Positions 18,655 to 26,247 of a stretch of 64,000 nt of DNA are shown in pieces. The notes beneath the pieces were generated by a model. That model saw only the letters and a program-made list of their open reading frames with translations. It was not told the DNA's origin and searched no databases. Source of the DNA: Desulfotomaculum copahuensis (lineage in GTDB: Bacteria > Bacillota > Desulfotomaculia > Desulfotomaculales > Desulfovirgulaceae); NCBI RefSeq assembly GCF_001655685.1, contig NZ_LYVF01000040.1, positions 1 through 64,000 of the forward strand, in the 5' to 3' direction. How positions within the stretch are numbered: the first letter of the stretch is position 1; each line of letters starts with the position of its first letter. The position numbers were made by a program, and so were the translations under genes.

Positions 18655-19078
18655 GGGTTGCTTTCCCCTATCCGGTTTTGCTTGTTTACTTAACAATTCT
18701 GGATTGAAAAGGATCTTCCTTCTATCCTGTAAAATCTTCTTGCGTAAATTTCCGGGCATTTAAATCTTAGCTGGCTTGACATTGTTTACCTGCGCCTGGT
18801 GGGATAGACTTCTATAAAGAAGCAGGAACTCTTTAAAGAATGTCGAATTTTTTTACTTATTAGAATTTATGGATTTTACAAGGGTTAGTAGGGGCCCCTG
18901 TTAGGGGGTTTTTTGTTTTCATTTACTGACAGGGATTGTTTCTATGTTTCGGTGATTCATTTAATTCGTAAAAGCCATGGTGACATTTTAGGATTTTGAG
19001 GGAGGTGAAATATTTGTTTGGCTGAATAGGGGGCAGTTCTTTGGCGGCCGTTCTTTTTTATAGGGAAAGGAGGTTGTT
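18655..19078 (+). promoter_or_regulatory. 424-bp intergenic region with leader motif copy 2
   Basis: Low-GC spacer. At 18882-18920 is GGGTTAGTAGGGG followed by the stem GCCCC-TGTTA-GGGG and TTTTTTGTTTTC, the second copy of the leader/terminator element seen at 12860 and 20609. Small hairpins (GACTTCTATAAAGAAG near 18808, GGATCTTCCTTCTATCC near 18711) lie upstream. The region ends with AAAGGAGG just before the transporter start. Confidence 0.6.
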
Positions 19079-20488
19079 ATGCACGTTACTGCATTATCAC
19101 TTACTGATTACGTATTTATGTTTTTCGTCATTTTGACGCTGGCCTGCCTGGCTACCCGGCGTGATGCCCTGCTACCCACTTCTCTCGGTTTGTTGGTTGT
19201 CGGCATGCTGCTTACGCATAGCGTTGTCGGCGGGGTGGAAGTTGCTTTTAAGGCCGTTATGGCTTCTACAACCGATCTGCTGAATATAATCATTGTCATT
19301 GCGCTGGTAGTGGCCATGACCAAAACAATGGAAGATATGGGCTCGGACAGGTTAATGGTTTCTCCGATCCGTAAATTTTTGCATAATCCAAATGTTTCTT
19401 ACTGGATCATCGGTATAGCCATGCTGATTGTATCCTGGTTTATTTGGCCGACGCCGGCGGCCGCCCTGTTGGGAGCACTGTTATTACCTGTCGCCATTGT
19501 GGGCGGACTGCCACCGCTTATTGCCGGTATGGCCCTGGCCATATTCGGTAAAGGAATCGCCCTTTCCAGCGATTTCATCATTCAGGGTACGCCGTCCGTA
19601 ACCGCCAAGTTAACCCACATTCCCGTTGGTACCATTATGGGAAGCAGCATTCCGATTTGGGCGGTGGTGTCCATTGTTGCCACGGTGGTTGCCTTTTTGA
19701 TTGCCCGCAAGGCGATCAAAGACAATCAAACGGAGGAGTGCGTTTCTTTTGACGGGACTTTGATCGAAATGAAAGAACTGGAGAAAGCTGCTGCTGCTTC
19801 CGTTAATTTTAATGTTTCACCCATTGGCAGGGTAATGGCCTGGCTAATCCCCCTGGCCTTTCTTGCCGATATAATTGTTATGTTCAACCGGCATATTATT
19901 GGCGATGACGCCACGGCGTTAATAGGCGGTACGACTTTGGCCATCACCATGGTCAGTGCCGTGTTTCAATACAAGGATGAGGCTTTCAAAAAGGTGATGG
20001 AACACGTCCGGAGCGGCTGGAAATTTGCGGTTACAGTTTTCGGCCCGGTAGTGATTATAGCCGGATTCTTCTGGCTCGGCGGCGACTCCTTGAAAGAAAT
20101 CCTCGGCAATCCACATGCCCAGGGGTTGATGTTCGATTGGGGTTATTTTATTGCCGCCCATGTACCAATCAATAAATTCGTGGTGGCCGTTATGGTTGTC
20201 ATAGCTGGCATCCTGGCCGCCTTTGACGGTTCCGGATATGCGGCTATTCCCCTTTCGGCCAGCATTGCCATGGCGTTGGGCACACCAATTCATGCCAACG
20301 TTGCCTATCTGGCTTCATTAGGTCAAATGGCAGCCATCTGGACAGGGGCCACTCTGGTGCCCTGGGGCTTTTTAGCGGTATCGGCGGCTGTGGCCGGAGT
20401 CGATCCGCAGGATCTGGCACGGCGGAATATGTGGCCTACACTTTTAGGCCTGGCAGCGGGTATTCTAATCACAGTTTATTTGGCCTGA
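19079..20488 (+). CDS. Putative 12-TM transporter of unknown substrate
   Basis: A 469-residue polytopic membrane protein with about 12 hydrophobic segments. A charged loop lies near residue 95 (TKTMEDMGSDRLMVSPIRKF), with a longer soluble loop near 215-245. Glycine/proline-rich breaks (ALLLPVAIVGGLPPLIAGMA, GSGYAAIPLSASIAMALG) recall ion-transporter superfamily (DcuC/GntP/ArsB-like) carriers of carboxylates or anions. I cannot assign a family or substrate. ATG 19079 follows AAAGGAGG. It is preceded by leader copy 2 and followed by repeat element B, leader copy 3 and the FAD oxidoreductase, so it probably imports that enzyme's substrate or exports its product. Confidence 0.7.
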   Translation: MHVTALSLTDYVFMFFVILTLACLATRRDALLPTSLGLLVVGMLLTHSVVGGVEVAFKAVMASTTDLLNIIIVIALVVAMTKTMEDMGSDRLMVSPIRKFLHNPNVSYWIIGIAMLIVSWFIWPTPAAALLGALLLPVAIVGGLPPLIAGMALAIFGKGIALSSDFIIQGTPSVTAKLTHIPVGTIMGSSIPIWAVVSIVATVVAFLIARKAIKDNQTEECVSFDGTLIEMKELEKAAAASVNFNVSPIGRVMAWLIPLAFLADIIVMFNRHIIGDDATALIGGTTLAITMVSAVFQYKDEAFKKVMEHVRSGWKFAVTVFGPVVIIAGFFWLGGDSLKEILGNPHAQGLMFDWGYFIAAHVPINKFVVAVMVVIAGILAAFDGSGYAAIPLSASIAMALGTPIHANVAYLASLGQMAAIWTGATLVPWGFLAVSAAVAGVDPQDLARRNMWPTLLGLAAGILITVYLA

Positions 20489-20550
20489 GCAGTAAACCAA
20501 CAAAAATTTCCGTTCACCGGTGAAAGGAAGTTTGCCTTCCGGTGTGGAAC
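20489..20550 (+). repeat. Intergenic hairpin element, copy B
   Basis: It starts at the first base after the transporter stop codon: GCAGTAAACC, AAAAATTTCCG, the palindrome TTCACCGGTGAA, GGAAG, then CTTCCGGTGTGGAAC. The block order matches copy A at 16111-16164. Confidence 0.55.
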
Positions 20551-20608
20551 ACTCTTATTTAGACTGATTCGGGCCGTTACAAACAATAAGAACATGTGTA
20601 GATCAGGA

Positions 20609-20650
20609 AGGTTAGTCGGGGACCTCGCCAGGGGTCTCCTTATTTTTTTC
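20609..20650 (+). promoter_or_regulatory. Short leader motif with terminator hairpin, copy 3
   Basis: AGGTTAGTCGGGGACC, a hairpin with GGGGTC, then TTATTTTTTT. A plausible promoter (TTACAA, 16-bp spacer, TAGATC) lies just upstream, so transcription would begin at or near the conserved GGTTAGT, as for copy 1. The FAD oxidoreductase start is 64 bp downstream. Confidence 0.55.
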
Positions 20651-20713
20651 CGGTATAGTCCAAACAGGCCGGACCGGGAAATAATATCAACCAAATACAA
20701 GGAGGTACAACAA

Positions 20714-22000
20714 ATGCCAGGAGTAGTTGTTATTGGCGGGGGTTGGGCCGGTTGTGGCGCCGCTCTGACGGCTGTCAAAGCCGGAGCGGAGGAAGTGACC
20801 CTGCTGGAAAGAACCGATATGTTTTTGGGCACCGGACTGGTGGGCGGCATCATGCGCAATAACGGCCGTTATACGGCGGCCGAGGAAGCGATCGCCCTTG
20901 GTGGGGGCGATCTCTTCCAGGCGGCGGACGCCTGCGCCCGGCACAAAAACATTGAATTTCCCGGGCACAAGCATGCCACATTATACGATGTGTGCAAAAT
21001 TGAGCCGATGGTGCGCCGGGTGCTGGACCATTACGGCGTGAAATACCGCCTGCTCACCCGGGTGAAGGACGTGATTATGGACGGCGGTAAAATCCTGGCC
21101 GTGGTTACCGAAGACGGAGAGAAGATTTACGGCGACGTTTTCGTGGAAACTACCGGCTCCTGCGGTCCGCAGGGGAACTGCAGCAAATACGGCAACGGCT
21201 GCGCCATGTGCATGTTCCGCTGCCCCTCTTTCGGACCGCGGGTAAGCATTGCGGCCAAAGCGGGGGCGGATGAGTTCCAGGGCAAGAAGGCCGACGGCTC
21301 AATCGGCGCCATGAGCGGCTCCTGCAAAATCAACAAGGATTCCCTGGCGCCGGATATCGTGGAACAGCTGAACCGGGACGGGGTGGCGGTCATTCCCGTG
21401 CCGCCGGAACTGCAAAAAGGTGAAGCCGCCCTGGCCACCAAGGCCTGCCAGCAATATGCCCTGCCGGCATTCAACAACAATATTGTGCTGCTGGACACCG
21501 GCCACGCCAAGCTGATGTCCCCCTTCTATCCGCTGGAAAAACTGCGCAAGGTTCCCGGCTTTGAAAACGCCCGCTACGAGGATCCCTATGCCGGCGGAAT
21601 CGGGAATTCCATGCGTTTTATGGCCGTTTCCCGGCGTGACAACGCCCTGCAGGTGAACAAAGTGGCGAACCTTTTCTGCGGCGGGGAAAAGGCGGGATTG
21701 CTGGTCGGGCACACCGAAGCGATTGTCACCGGCAGCCTGGCCGGACACAACGCCGTGCGCTACGCGGCCGGCCGGGAATTGTTGCAACTGCCGGACAGTC
21801 TGGCCATCGGAGACATTATCGCCCATAGCAATGAACAGATGCAGACCGAGGAAGGCATCCGGCGCAAATACACCTTCTCCGGCGCCAATTATTTCGCCCG
21901 TATGGTGGAGTACAACCTGTACACCACCGATCAGCGGGCGATCCGTCAGCGTGTGGCCGCGGCCGGCCTGGAAGGGGTATACGAGCAGAAAGTGGTTTAG
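20714..22000 (+). CDS. FAD-dependent oxidoreductase with internal cysteine cluster
   Basis: A 428-residue flavoprotein. The N-terminus is a dinucleotide-binding motif (VVVIGGGWAGCGAALTAVKA) with the ERTDMFLGTG segment that follows in FAD-dependent family enzymes related to GidA/TrmFO and fumarate reductase-like proteins. A second FAD motif appears near residue 325 (NLFCGGEKAGLLVGHTEAIV). In between is an unusual cluster CGPQGNCSKYGNGCAMCMFR with C-x6-C-x2-C-x3-C spacing around residues 155-175, which could hold a metal or Fe-S centre. ATG 20714 has AAGGAGGT. The reaction is unknown; the neighbourhood suggests a catabolic or redox role tied to the preceding transporter. Confidence 0.8.
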   Translation: MPGVVVIGGGWAGCGAALTAVKAGAEEVTLLERTDMFLGTGLVGGIMRNNGRYTAAEEAIALGGGDLFQAADACARHKNIEFPGHKHATLYDVCKIEPMVRRVLDHYGVKYRLLTRVKDVIMDGGKILAVVTEDGEKIYGDVFVETTGSCGPQGNCSKYGNGCAMCMFRCPSFGPRVSIAAKAGADEFQGKKADGSIGAMSGSCKINKDSLAPDIVEQLNRDGVAVIPVPPELQKGEAALATKACQQYALPAFNNNIVLLDTGHAKLMSPFYPLEKLRKVPGFENARYEDPYAGGIGNSMRFMAVSRRDNALQVNKVANLFCGGEKAGLLVGHTEAIVTGSLAGHNAVRYAAGRELLQLPDSLAIGDIIAHSNEQMQTEEGIRRKYTFSGANYFARMVEYNLYTTDQRAIRQRVAAAGLEGVYEQKVV

Positions 22001-22332
22001 GGTAACGGTTTTTTAGAATCCATCAAGAAAAACAGGTTTATGAATACTATATTGTCAGGTGAAAAATGAGCCGGCCGCCGGATCCAGGTTGTGTCCGGGT
22101 GGTGACGCACGGCCGGGAAGGTGCTTTTGCCCGGGCTTGACCGGGGAATGTGATTCCAGTGGACACTTGGGGGTAAAACTTCCCGGTGTCCACGGCGGCG
22201 GAACCGGGGGTGGGAATGGTGACGGAGAAACAGCCGGCGCCCGCGGGCGGCGGTGAACCGGAAGCGCTGAGGCAAGATAAACGGGCCGGGCAAAGCGGGA
22301 AGGAATCGCCGCAAAACCGGGGGGAAGGAAAA
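22001..22332. other. Intergenic region with a strong stem-loop
   Basis: The only clear structure is the stem GTGGACAC / GTGTCCAC at 22159-22193, with an inner partly paired GGGGGTAAAACTTCCC. It has no U-tract. A frame open from 22186 continues into the next gene, but its extra residues are low-complexity and not part of the family. Confidence 0.5.
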
Positions 22333-22791
22333 ATGGAGCCCACATTAATCATCCTGGCCATACTGGTGGTGGCCGTACTGGGGCGGGCCAACTCGGTGGC
22401 TGTGGCCGCCGGGTTGTTGCTCATGATCAAGCTTCTGCAGGTGGACCGTTATGTATTTCCGGTGATTGAAAAGGGCGGGGTGTTCTGGGGACTGGTGCTG
22501 CTCATCGCCGCTATTCTCATCCCCCTGGCCAACGGCAAGATCTCCCACCAGGATCTTTGGCGCGTCTTCACTTCCTGGCTGGGCGTGTTCGCCTTTGTTT
22601 TTTCCCTGTTCACCACTTATCTGAGCGGCCAGGGGTTGCAGTACCTGACGGTGCAGGGTCACAGCGATGTGATGCCGGCTTTAATCCTGGGCGCTGTGAT
22701 TGCCGCCGCTTTTATGGGCGGGGTGCCCGTGGGGCCGTTGATTACCTCCGGACTGCTGGCGCTGGCGGTGAAAGTGATCTCCCGGGCTTGA
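22333..22791 (+). CDS. UPF0756 (DUF441) membrane protein
   Basis: A 152-residue protein of four to five hydrophobic helices with the family landmarks TLIILAILVVAVLGRANSV, LLQVDRYVFPVIEKGGVFWG and VPVGPLITSGLLAL. It belongs to UPF0756, conserved in Firmicutes (YtwI-like), with no established function. ATG 22333 follows GGGGGAAGG. An upstream start would add about 49 residues of Gly/Pro/Glu-rich sequence absent from the family. Confidence 0.85.
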   Translation: MEPTLIILAILVVAVLGRANSVAVAAGLLLMIKLLQVDRYVFPVIEKGGVFWGLVLLIAAILIPLANGKISHQDLWRVFTSWLGVFAFVFSLFTTYLSGQGLQYLTVQGHSDVMPALILGAVIAAAFMGGVPVGPLITSGLLALAVKVISRA

Positions 22792-22868
22792 CCGGGCGGG
22801 GCGGGCCGGCCCGCGGCTGAAAAGGGCCGGCTTCCCGTCCGCGTGCCGGGGCGGATGGCTTTCACCGC

Positions 22869-22897
22869 TTGTTTTTGTAACGAAAGTCAGGTAAAAT
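22869..22897 (+). promoter_or_regulatory. Sigma-A promoter of pdxST
   Basis: TTGTTT, 17-bp spacer, TAAAAT, ending 44 bp before pdxS. Confidence 0.65.
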
Positions 22898-22941
22898 ATT
22901 GTGGTAATCAATTTAGGTACTGCCGATGGGGGGAAATATAG

Positions 22942-23826
22942 ATGGCGGAAAAAGGGACCTGGACGGTTAAAAAAGGGCTGGCCGAGATGCTCAAAGGCGG
23001 CGTGATCATGGATGTGACCACCCCGGAGCAGGCCAAAATCGCCGAGGAAGCCGGCGCCTGCGCGGTGATGGCGCTGGAGAGGGTGCCGGCTGATATCCGG
23101 GCGGCCGGCGGCGTGGCCCGCATGGCTGATCCGACGGTGATCCATCGTATCATGGAGGCTGTAACCATTCCGGTGATGGCCAAGGTGCGCATCGGCCACT
23201 TTGTGGAGGCGCAGATTTTAGAACACCTGGGCGTGGATTATATCGACGAAAGCGAAGTGCTTACCCCGGCTGACGAAAATCATCACATCGACAAGCAACA
23301 GTTCAAGGTGCCTTTCGTCTGCGGCGCGCGCAACCTGGGTGAAGCCCTGCGGCGCATCGGCGAGGGGGCGGCCATGATCCGCACCAAGGGTGAACCGGGT
23401 ACGGGCAATGTGGTGGAAGCGGTGCGTCACATGCGCATGGTGATGGGGGAAATCCGGCGGTTGCAGAATTTGCCCAAAGAGGAACTGATGGCTGCGGCCA
23501 AGGAAATGGGCGCCCCGTACAACCTGGTGCAGGAAGTGGCCGAACTGGGCCGCCTGCCCGTGGTCAACTTCGCCGCCGGCGGTATTGCCACCCCGGCCGA
23601 TGCGGCCATGATGATGCAGCTGGGCTGCGACGGCATCTTTGTCGGCTCGGGCATCTTCAAGTCCAAGAATCCGGCTGCCCGGGCCAAAGCGATTGTGGCC
23701 GCCACCACCCACTACAACGATCCGGCGGTGCTGGCCGAAGTGTCCAAGGACCTGGGTGAAGCAATGCCCGGTCTGGAGATATCCACCATCGCCCCGGAGC
23801 AGCGCATGCAGGACCGGGGTTGGTAG
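22942..23826 (+). CDS. pdxS: Pyridoxal 5'-phosphate synthase lyase subunit PdxS
   Basis: 294 residues, the normal length. PdxS forms PLP from ribose 5-phosphate, glyceraldehyde 3-phosphate and ammonia delivered by PdxT. Motifs: [20 protein letters not shown], the catalytic-lysine block [16 protein letters not shown], the phosphate-binding [16 protein letters not shown], and [25 protein letters not shown] precedes the ATG. PLP made here serves the aminotransferase, threonine deaminase, aminomutase and decarboxylase encoded nearby, although such proximity need not be functional. Confidence 0.98.
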   Translation: MAEKGTWTVKKGLAEMLKGGVIMDVTTPEQAKIAEEAGACAVMALERVPADIRAAGGVARMADPTVIHRIMEAVTIPVMAKVRIGHFVEAQILEHLGVDYIDESEVLTPADENHHIDKQQFKVPFVCGARNLGEALRRIGEGAAMIRTKGEPGTGNVVEAVRHMRMVMGEIRRLQNLPKEELMAAAKEMGAPYNLVQEVAELGRLPVVNFAAGGIATPADAAMMMQLGCDGIFVGSGIFKSKNPAARAKAIVAATTHYNDPAVLAEVSKDLGEAMPGLEISTIAPEQRMQDRGW

Positions 23827-23852
23827 GAAGAGCGGAAAGGAAGTACCGGGAC

Positions 23853-24455
23853 ATGTTAATTGGCGTGTTGGCCCTGCAGGGGGCCTTCATCGAGCACCAG
23901 CGCGCGCTGGCCGCCTGCGGCGCCCAATCCCGGCAGGTGCGCAAGCCGGGGCAACTGGATGGTCTGGACGGGCTGATCATTCCGGGCGGGGAAAGCACCA
24001 CCATGGGCAAGCTGATGAACGATTTCGGATTGTTCGGGCCGATCGTCTCCAGGGCGAAAGAAGGCCTGCCCGTGTTCGGCACCTGCGCCGGTCTGATCCT
24101 GATGGCGCGGGAAATTGCCGGCTCGGAACAACCACGTTTGGGCCTGATGGACATGGTGGCGGAAAGAAATGCTTTCGGCCGGCAGGTGGAAAGCTTTGAG
24201 ACGGACCTGGCCGTACCGGTGCTGGGTGAGGAGCTCTTCCGGGCGGTGTTCATCCGGGCGCCTTACATTTTGGAAACCGGACCGGGCGTGGAGGTGCTGG
24301 CCCGCTTTAAAGAAAAGATTGTCTGCGCGCGCCAGGGACGTTTTCTGGCCGCCGCCTTTCATCCCGAGTTGACCGGCGACAAGCGTCTGCATCAGTTGTT
24401 TTTGACGGCCTGTGCTTCCCGGCAGGACCGGGCTCCGGCGGTTATAACGGCATAA
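23853..24455 (+). CDS. pdxT: Pyridoxal 5'-phosphate synthase glutaminase subunit PdxT
   Basis: A 200-residue class-I glutaminase that feeds ammonia to PdxS. It starts MLIGVLALQGAFIEH, carries GGESTTMGKL, the nucleophile Cys in FGTCAGLIL, and the His-Glu pair in AAFHPELTGD. ATG 23853 lies 26 bp after pdxS with GGAAAGGAAG upstream. The two genes form a unit. Confidence 0.97.
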   Translation: MLIGVLALQGAFIEHQRALAACGAQSRQVRKPGQLDGLDGLIIPGGESTTMGKLMNDFGLFGPIVSRAKEGLPVFGTCAGLILMAREIAGSEQPRLGLMDMVAERNAFGRQVESFETDLAVPVLGEELFRAVFIRAPYILETGPGVEVLARFKEKIVCARQGRFLAAAFHPELTGDKRLHQLFLTACASRQDRAPAVITA

Positions 24456-24485
24456 GTGCGCGGGGGTATGGCTGCATCCCCGGGG

Positions 24486-24630
24486 GGCGGGCGTTGCCGG
24501 GCACAAATTACGCACGGGTATGCCGGTTCCGGCAAGGCGGGCGTTGTCTGGCAGGTTCCGGGGGTGTAACGGTGTCCCGGTAGCGGGCGTTGCCGGGCAA
24601 TTTCCGGGGAGAGCCGGCAGCAGGCGCGGG
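24486..24630 (+). repeat. Degenerate ~48-bp direct repeat, three copies
   Basis: GCGGGCGTTGCCGGGCA or a close variant occurs at about 24488, 24539 and 24584, in the spacer between pdxT and the T-box. It codes for nothing evident. Confidence 0.5.
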
Positions 24631-24789
24631 CTGTTCATACCGTCCCGCGGTACTATGGAACCGGAAGGCGGCGGCAGGGTTTAAAAACTCTGGTAATTTC
24701 AGTCAACCGGTTAATTTTTATAATTTCTTGTTGCCAAATCAAATTTCTTGTAGTAATATTTTAACCAGATCAAAAATAAACCCGATGCA

Positions 24790-25046
24790 GGGGTAAAGTA
24801 ACCAGTGGTGGTCCTGACAGAGAGCCGGTGTTTGGTGTGAACCGGCAGGGCGGCTGGCGAAAGAGCTCCCCGGAGGGGGCCGGCTGAAAGCAGCAGTAGG
24901 CAGGCACGGGCAGTCCCGTTATCACGTTCAAGCGGGCAGGCGCATGGGTTAACAACGCGCCTGTCAAAAAAGGGTGGCACCGCGGGAGTAAACCTCTCGT
25001 CCCTGCTGGCATCAAGCCGGCACGGGACGGGAGGTTTAATGTTTTT
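24790..25046 (+). promoter_or_regulatory. T-box riboswitch, probable serine specifier
   Basis: The invariant T-box AGGGTGGCACCGCGG is at 24971-24985, followed by a terminator stem (CCTCTCGTCCC...GGGACGGGAGG, 24992-25034) and GTTTTT at 25041. Stem I landmarks AGAGAGCCGG and GGTGTGAACCGGC lie near 24820-24846, and AGTAGG before stem III near 24896. By position in the stem I 3' strand (GAGC-TCC-CCGGAG) the specifier is probably UCC at 24867-24869, i.e. serine read by tRNA-Ser(GGA). Specifier assignment is inference, but it fits the downstream serine genes. Confidence 0.9.
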
Positions 25047-25096
25047 CAGGTTAAGTTTTCTTTAAAGCTTTAATTTGTAAAAGGGAGAGATGGAGT

Positions 25097-26242
25097 ATGC
25101 AGGACAAGCACTATTTGATGATTCCCGGCCCGACGCCCGTACCGCCGGCAGTGGTGGCGGCCATGTCCCGCCCCATGATCGGTCACCGCAGCGAGGATTT
25201 CGCCGCGCTGCACCGGCGCATCGAGGAAAAGATCCGCCGGGTGTTCGGGACGGTCCACGAGGTGTTCATTTTAACCCATTCCGGCACCGGCGGGCTGGAA
25301 ACGGCCATCGCCAACGTGGTTTCCCCCGGCGACAAGGTGCTGGCACTGATCACCGGCAATTTCGGCGAACGCTTCGCTAAAATCGCCCGCGCCTACGGGG
25401 CGGAGGTAGATGAAATAAACTTCGGCTGGGGGAAAAATGTGGATCTGACGGTGGTCGCGGAGAAGCTGGCCGGCGATCCGGGTTACAAGGCCGTGCTGGC
25501 CACCCAGAATGAAACTTCCACCGGCGTGCTCAACGACATTGCCGGCATCGGCGCCCTGGTGGCCAAAACGCCCGCCCTTTTGCTGGTGGACGGCGTTTCC
25601 GGCGTGGGCGGCATTGAAATCAAGATGGATGAATGGCATGTGGACATTTTGGTGACCGCCTCGCAAAAAGCGATGATGCTGCCGCCCGGGTTGGCCATGG
25701 TGGCCGTGGGCCCCAAAGCCTGGCCGGTGATCGAGGGGAACAGCGCGCCGCGCTTCTATTTCAGCCTGCCGGCGGCACGCAAGTCCTTTGAAAAATGGAA
25801 TACCGCCTATACGCCCAATGTCTCCCTGTTCCAGGGGCTGGACGCGGCGCTCGATATGATGCTTGCCGAGGGGCTGGAAAATGTTTACGCCCGGCACATC
25901 CTGCTCGCCCGGGCCGTGCGGGAGGCGGTACTGGCCCTGGGTTTGCGGCCGCTGGCGGAAGCCGGTTATGCCTCACCCACCGTCACCTCGGTATACAGCC
26001 CGGAAGGCATTGGCGCGGACGACATCCGCAAGGTATTGAAGGAAGAGCTGGGGGTTACCTTTGCCGGCGGGCAGGGGATTCTGAAAGGCAAGATCTTCCG
26101 CATCGCGCACATGGGCTTTGCCGATAAGATGGATGTCATTCTGGCCGTGGCGGCGCTGGAAATGGCTCTTACCCGGGTGGGCTACCCGGTGGAACTGGGC
26201 AAAGGCGTAAAAGCGGCCCAGGAAGTGCTTTTGGGGAGGTAA
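25097..26242 (+). CDS. Class V aminotransferase, probable serine-pathway (SerC-like)
   Basis: A 381-residue PLP enzyme of the alanine-glyoxylate / serine-pyruvate aminotransferase family. The start is LMIPGPTPVPPAVVAAMSRP; the segment ILTHSGTGGLETAIANVVSP binds cofactor; the PLP lysine is in VTASQKAMMLPPGLA. In many anaerobes a protein of this type lies next to serA and replaces classical SerC as the phosphohydroxypyruvate aminotransferase. Being first in a T-box operon with serA supports that role; glyoxylate transamination is the alternative. The ATG follows AGGGAGAGATGGAGT. Confidence 0.87.
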   Translation: MQDKHYLMIPGPTPVPPAVVAAMSRPMIGHRSEDFAALHRRIEEKIRRVFGTVHEVFILTHSGTGGLETAIANVVSPGDKVLALITGNFGERFAKIARAYGAEVDEINFGWGKNVDLTVVAEKLAGDPGYKAVLATQNETSTGVLNDIAGIGALVAKTPALLLVDGVSGVGGIEIKMDEWHVDILVTASQKAMMLPPGLAMVAVGPKAWPVIEGNSAPRFYFSLPAARKSFEKWNTAYTPNVSLFQGLDAALDMMLAEGLENVYARHILLARAVREAVLALGLRPLAEAGYASPTVTSVYSPEGIGADDIRKVLKEELGVTFAGGQGILKGKIFRIAHMGFADKMDVILAVAALEMALTRVGYPVELGKGVKAAQEVLLGR

Positions 26243-26247
26243 AGCAA

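Noticed and set aside
22159-22193. Terminator after the FAD oxidoreductase
   Set aside because: The stem is strong but no U-tract follows on either strand; listed only as a stem-loop.
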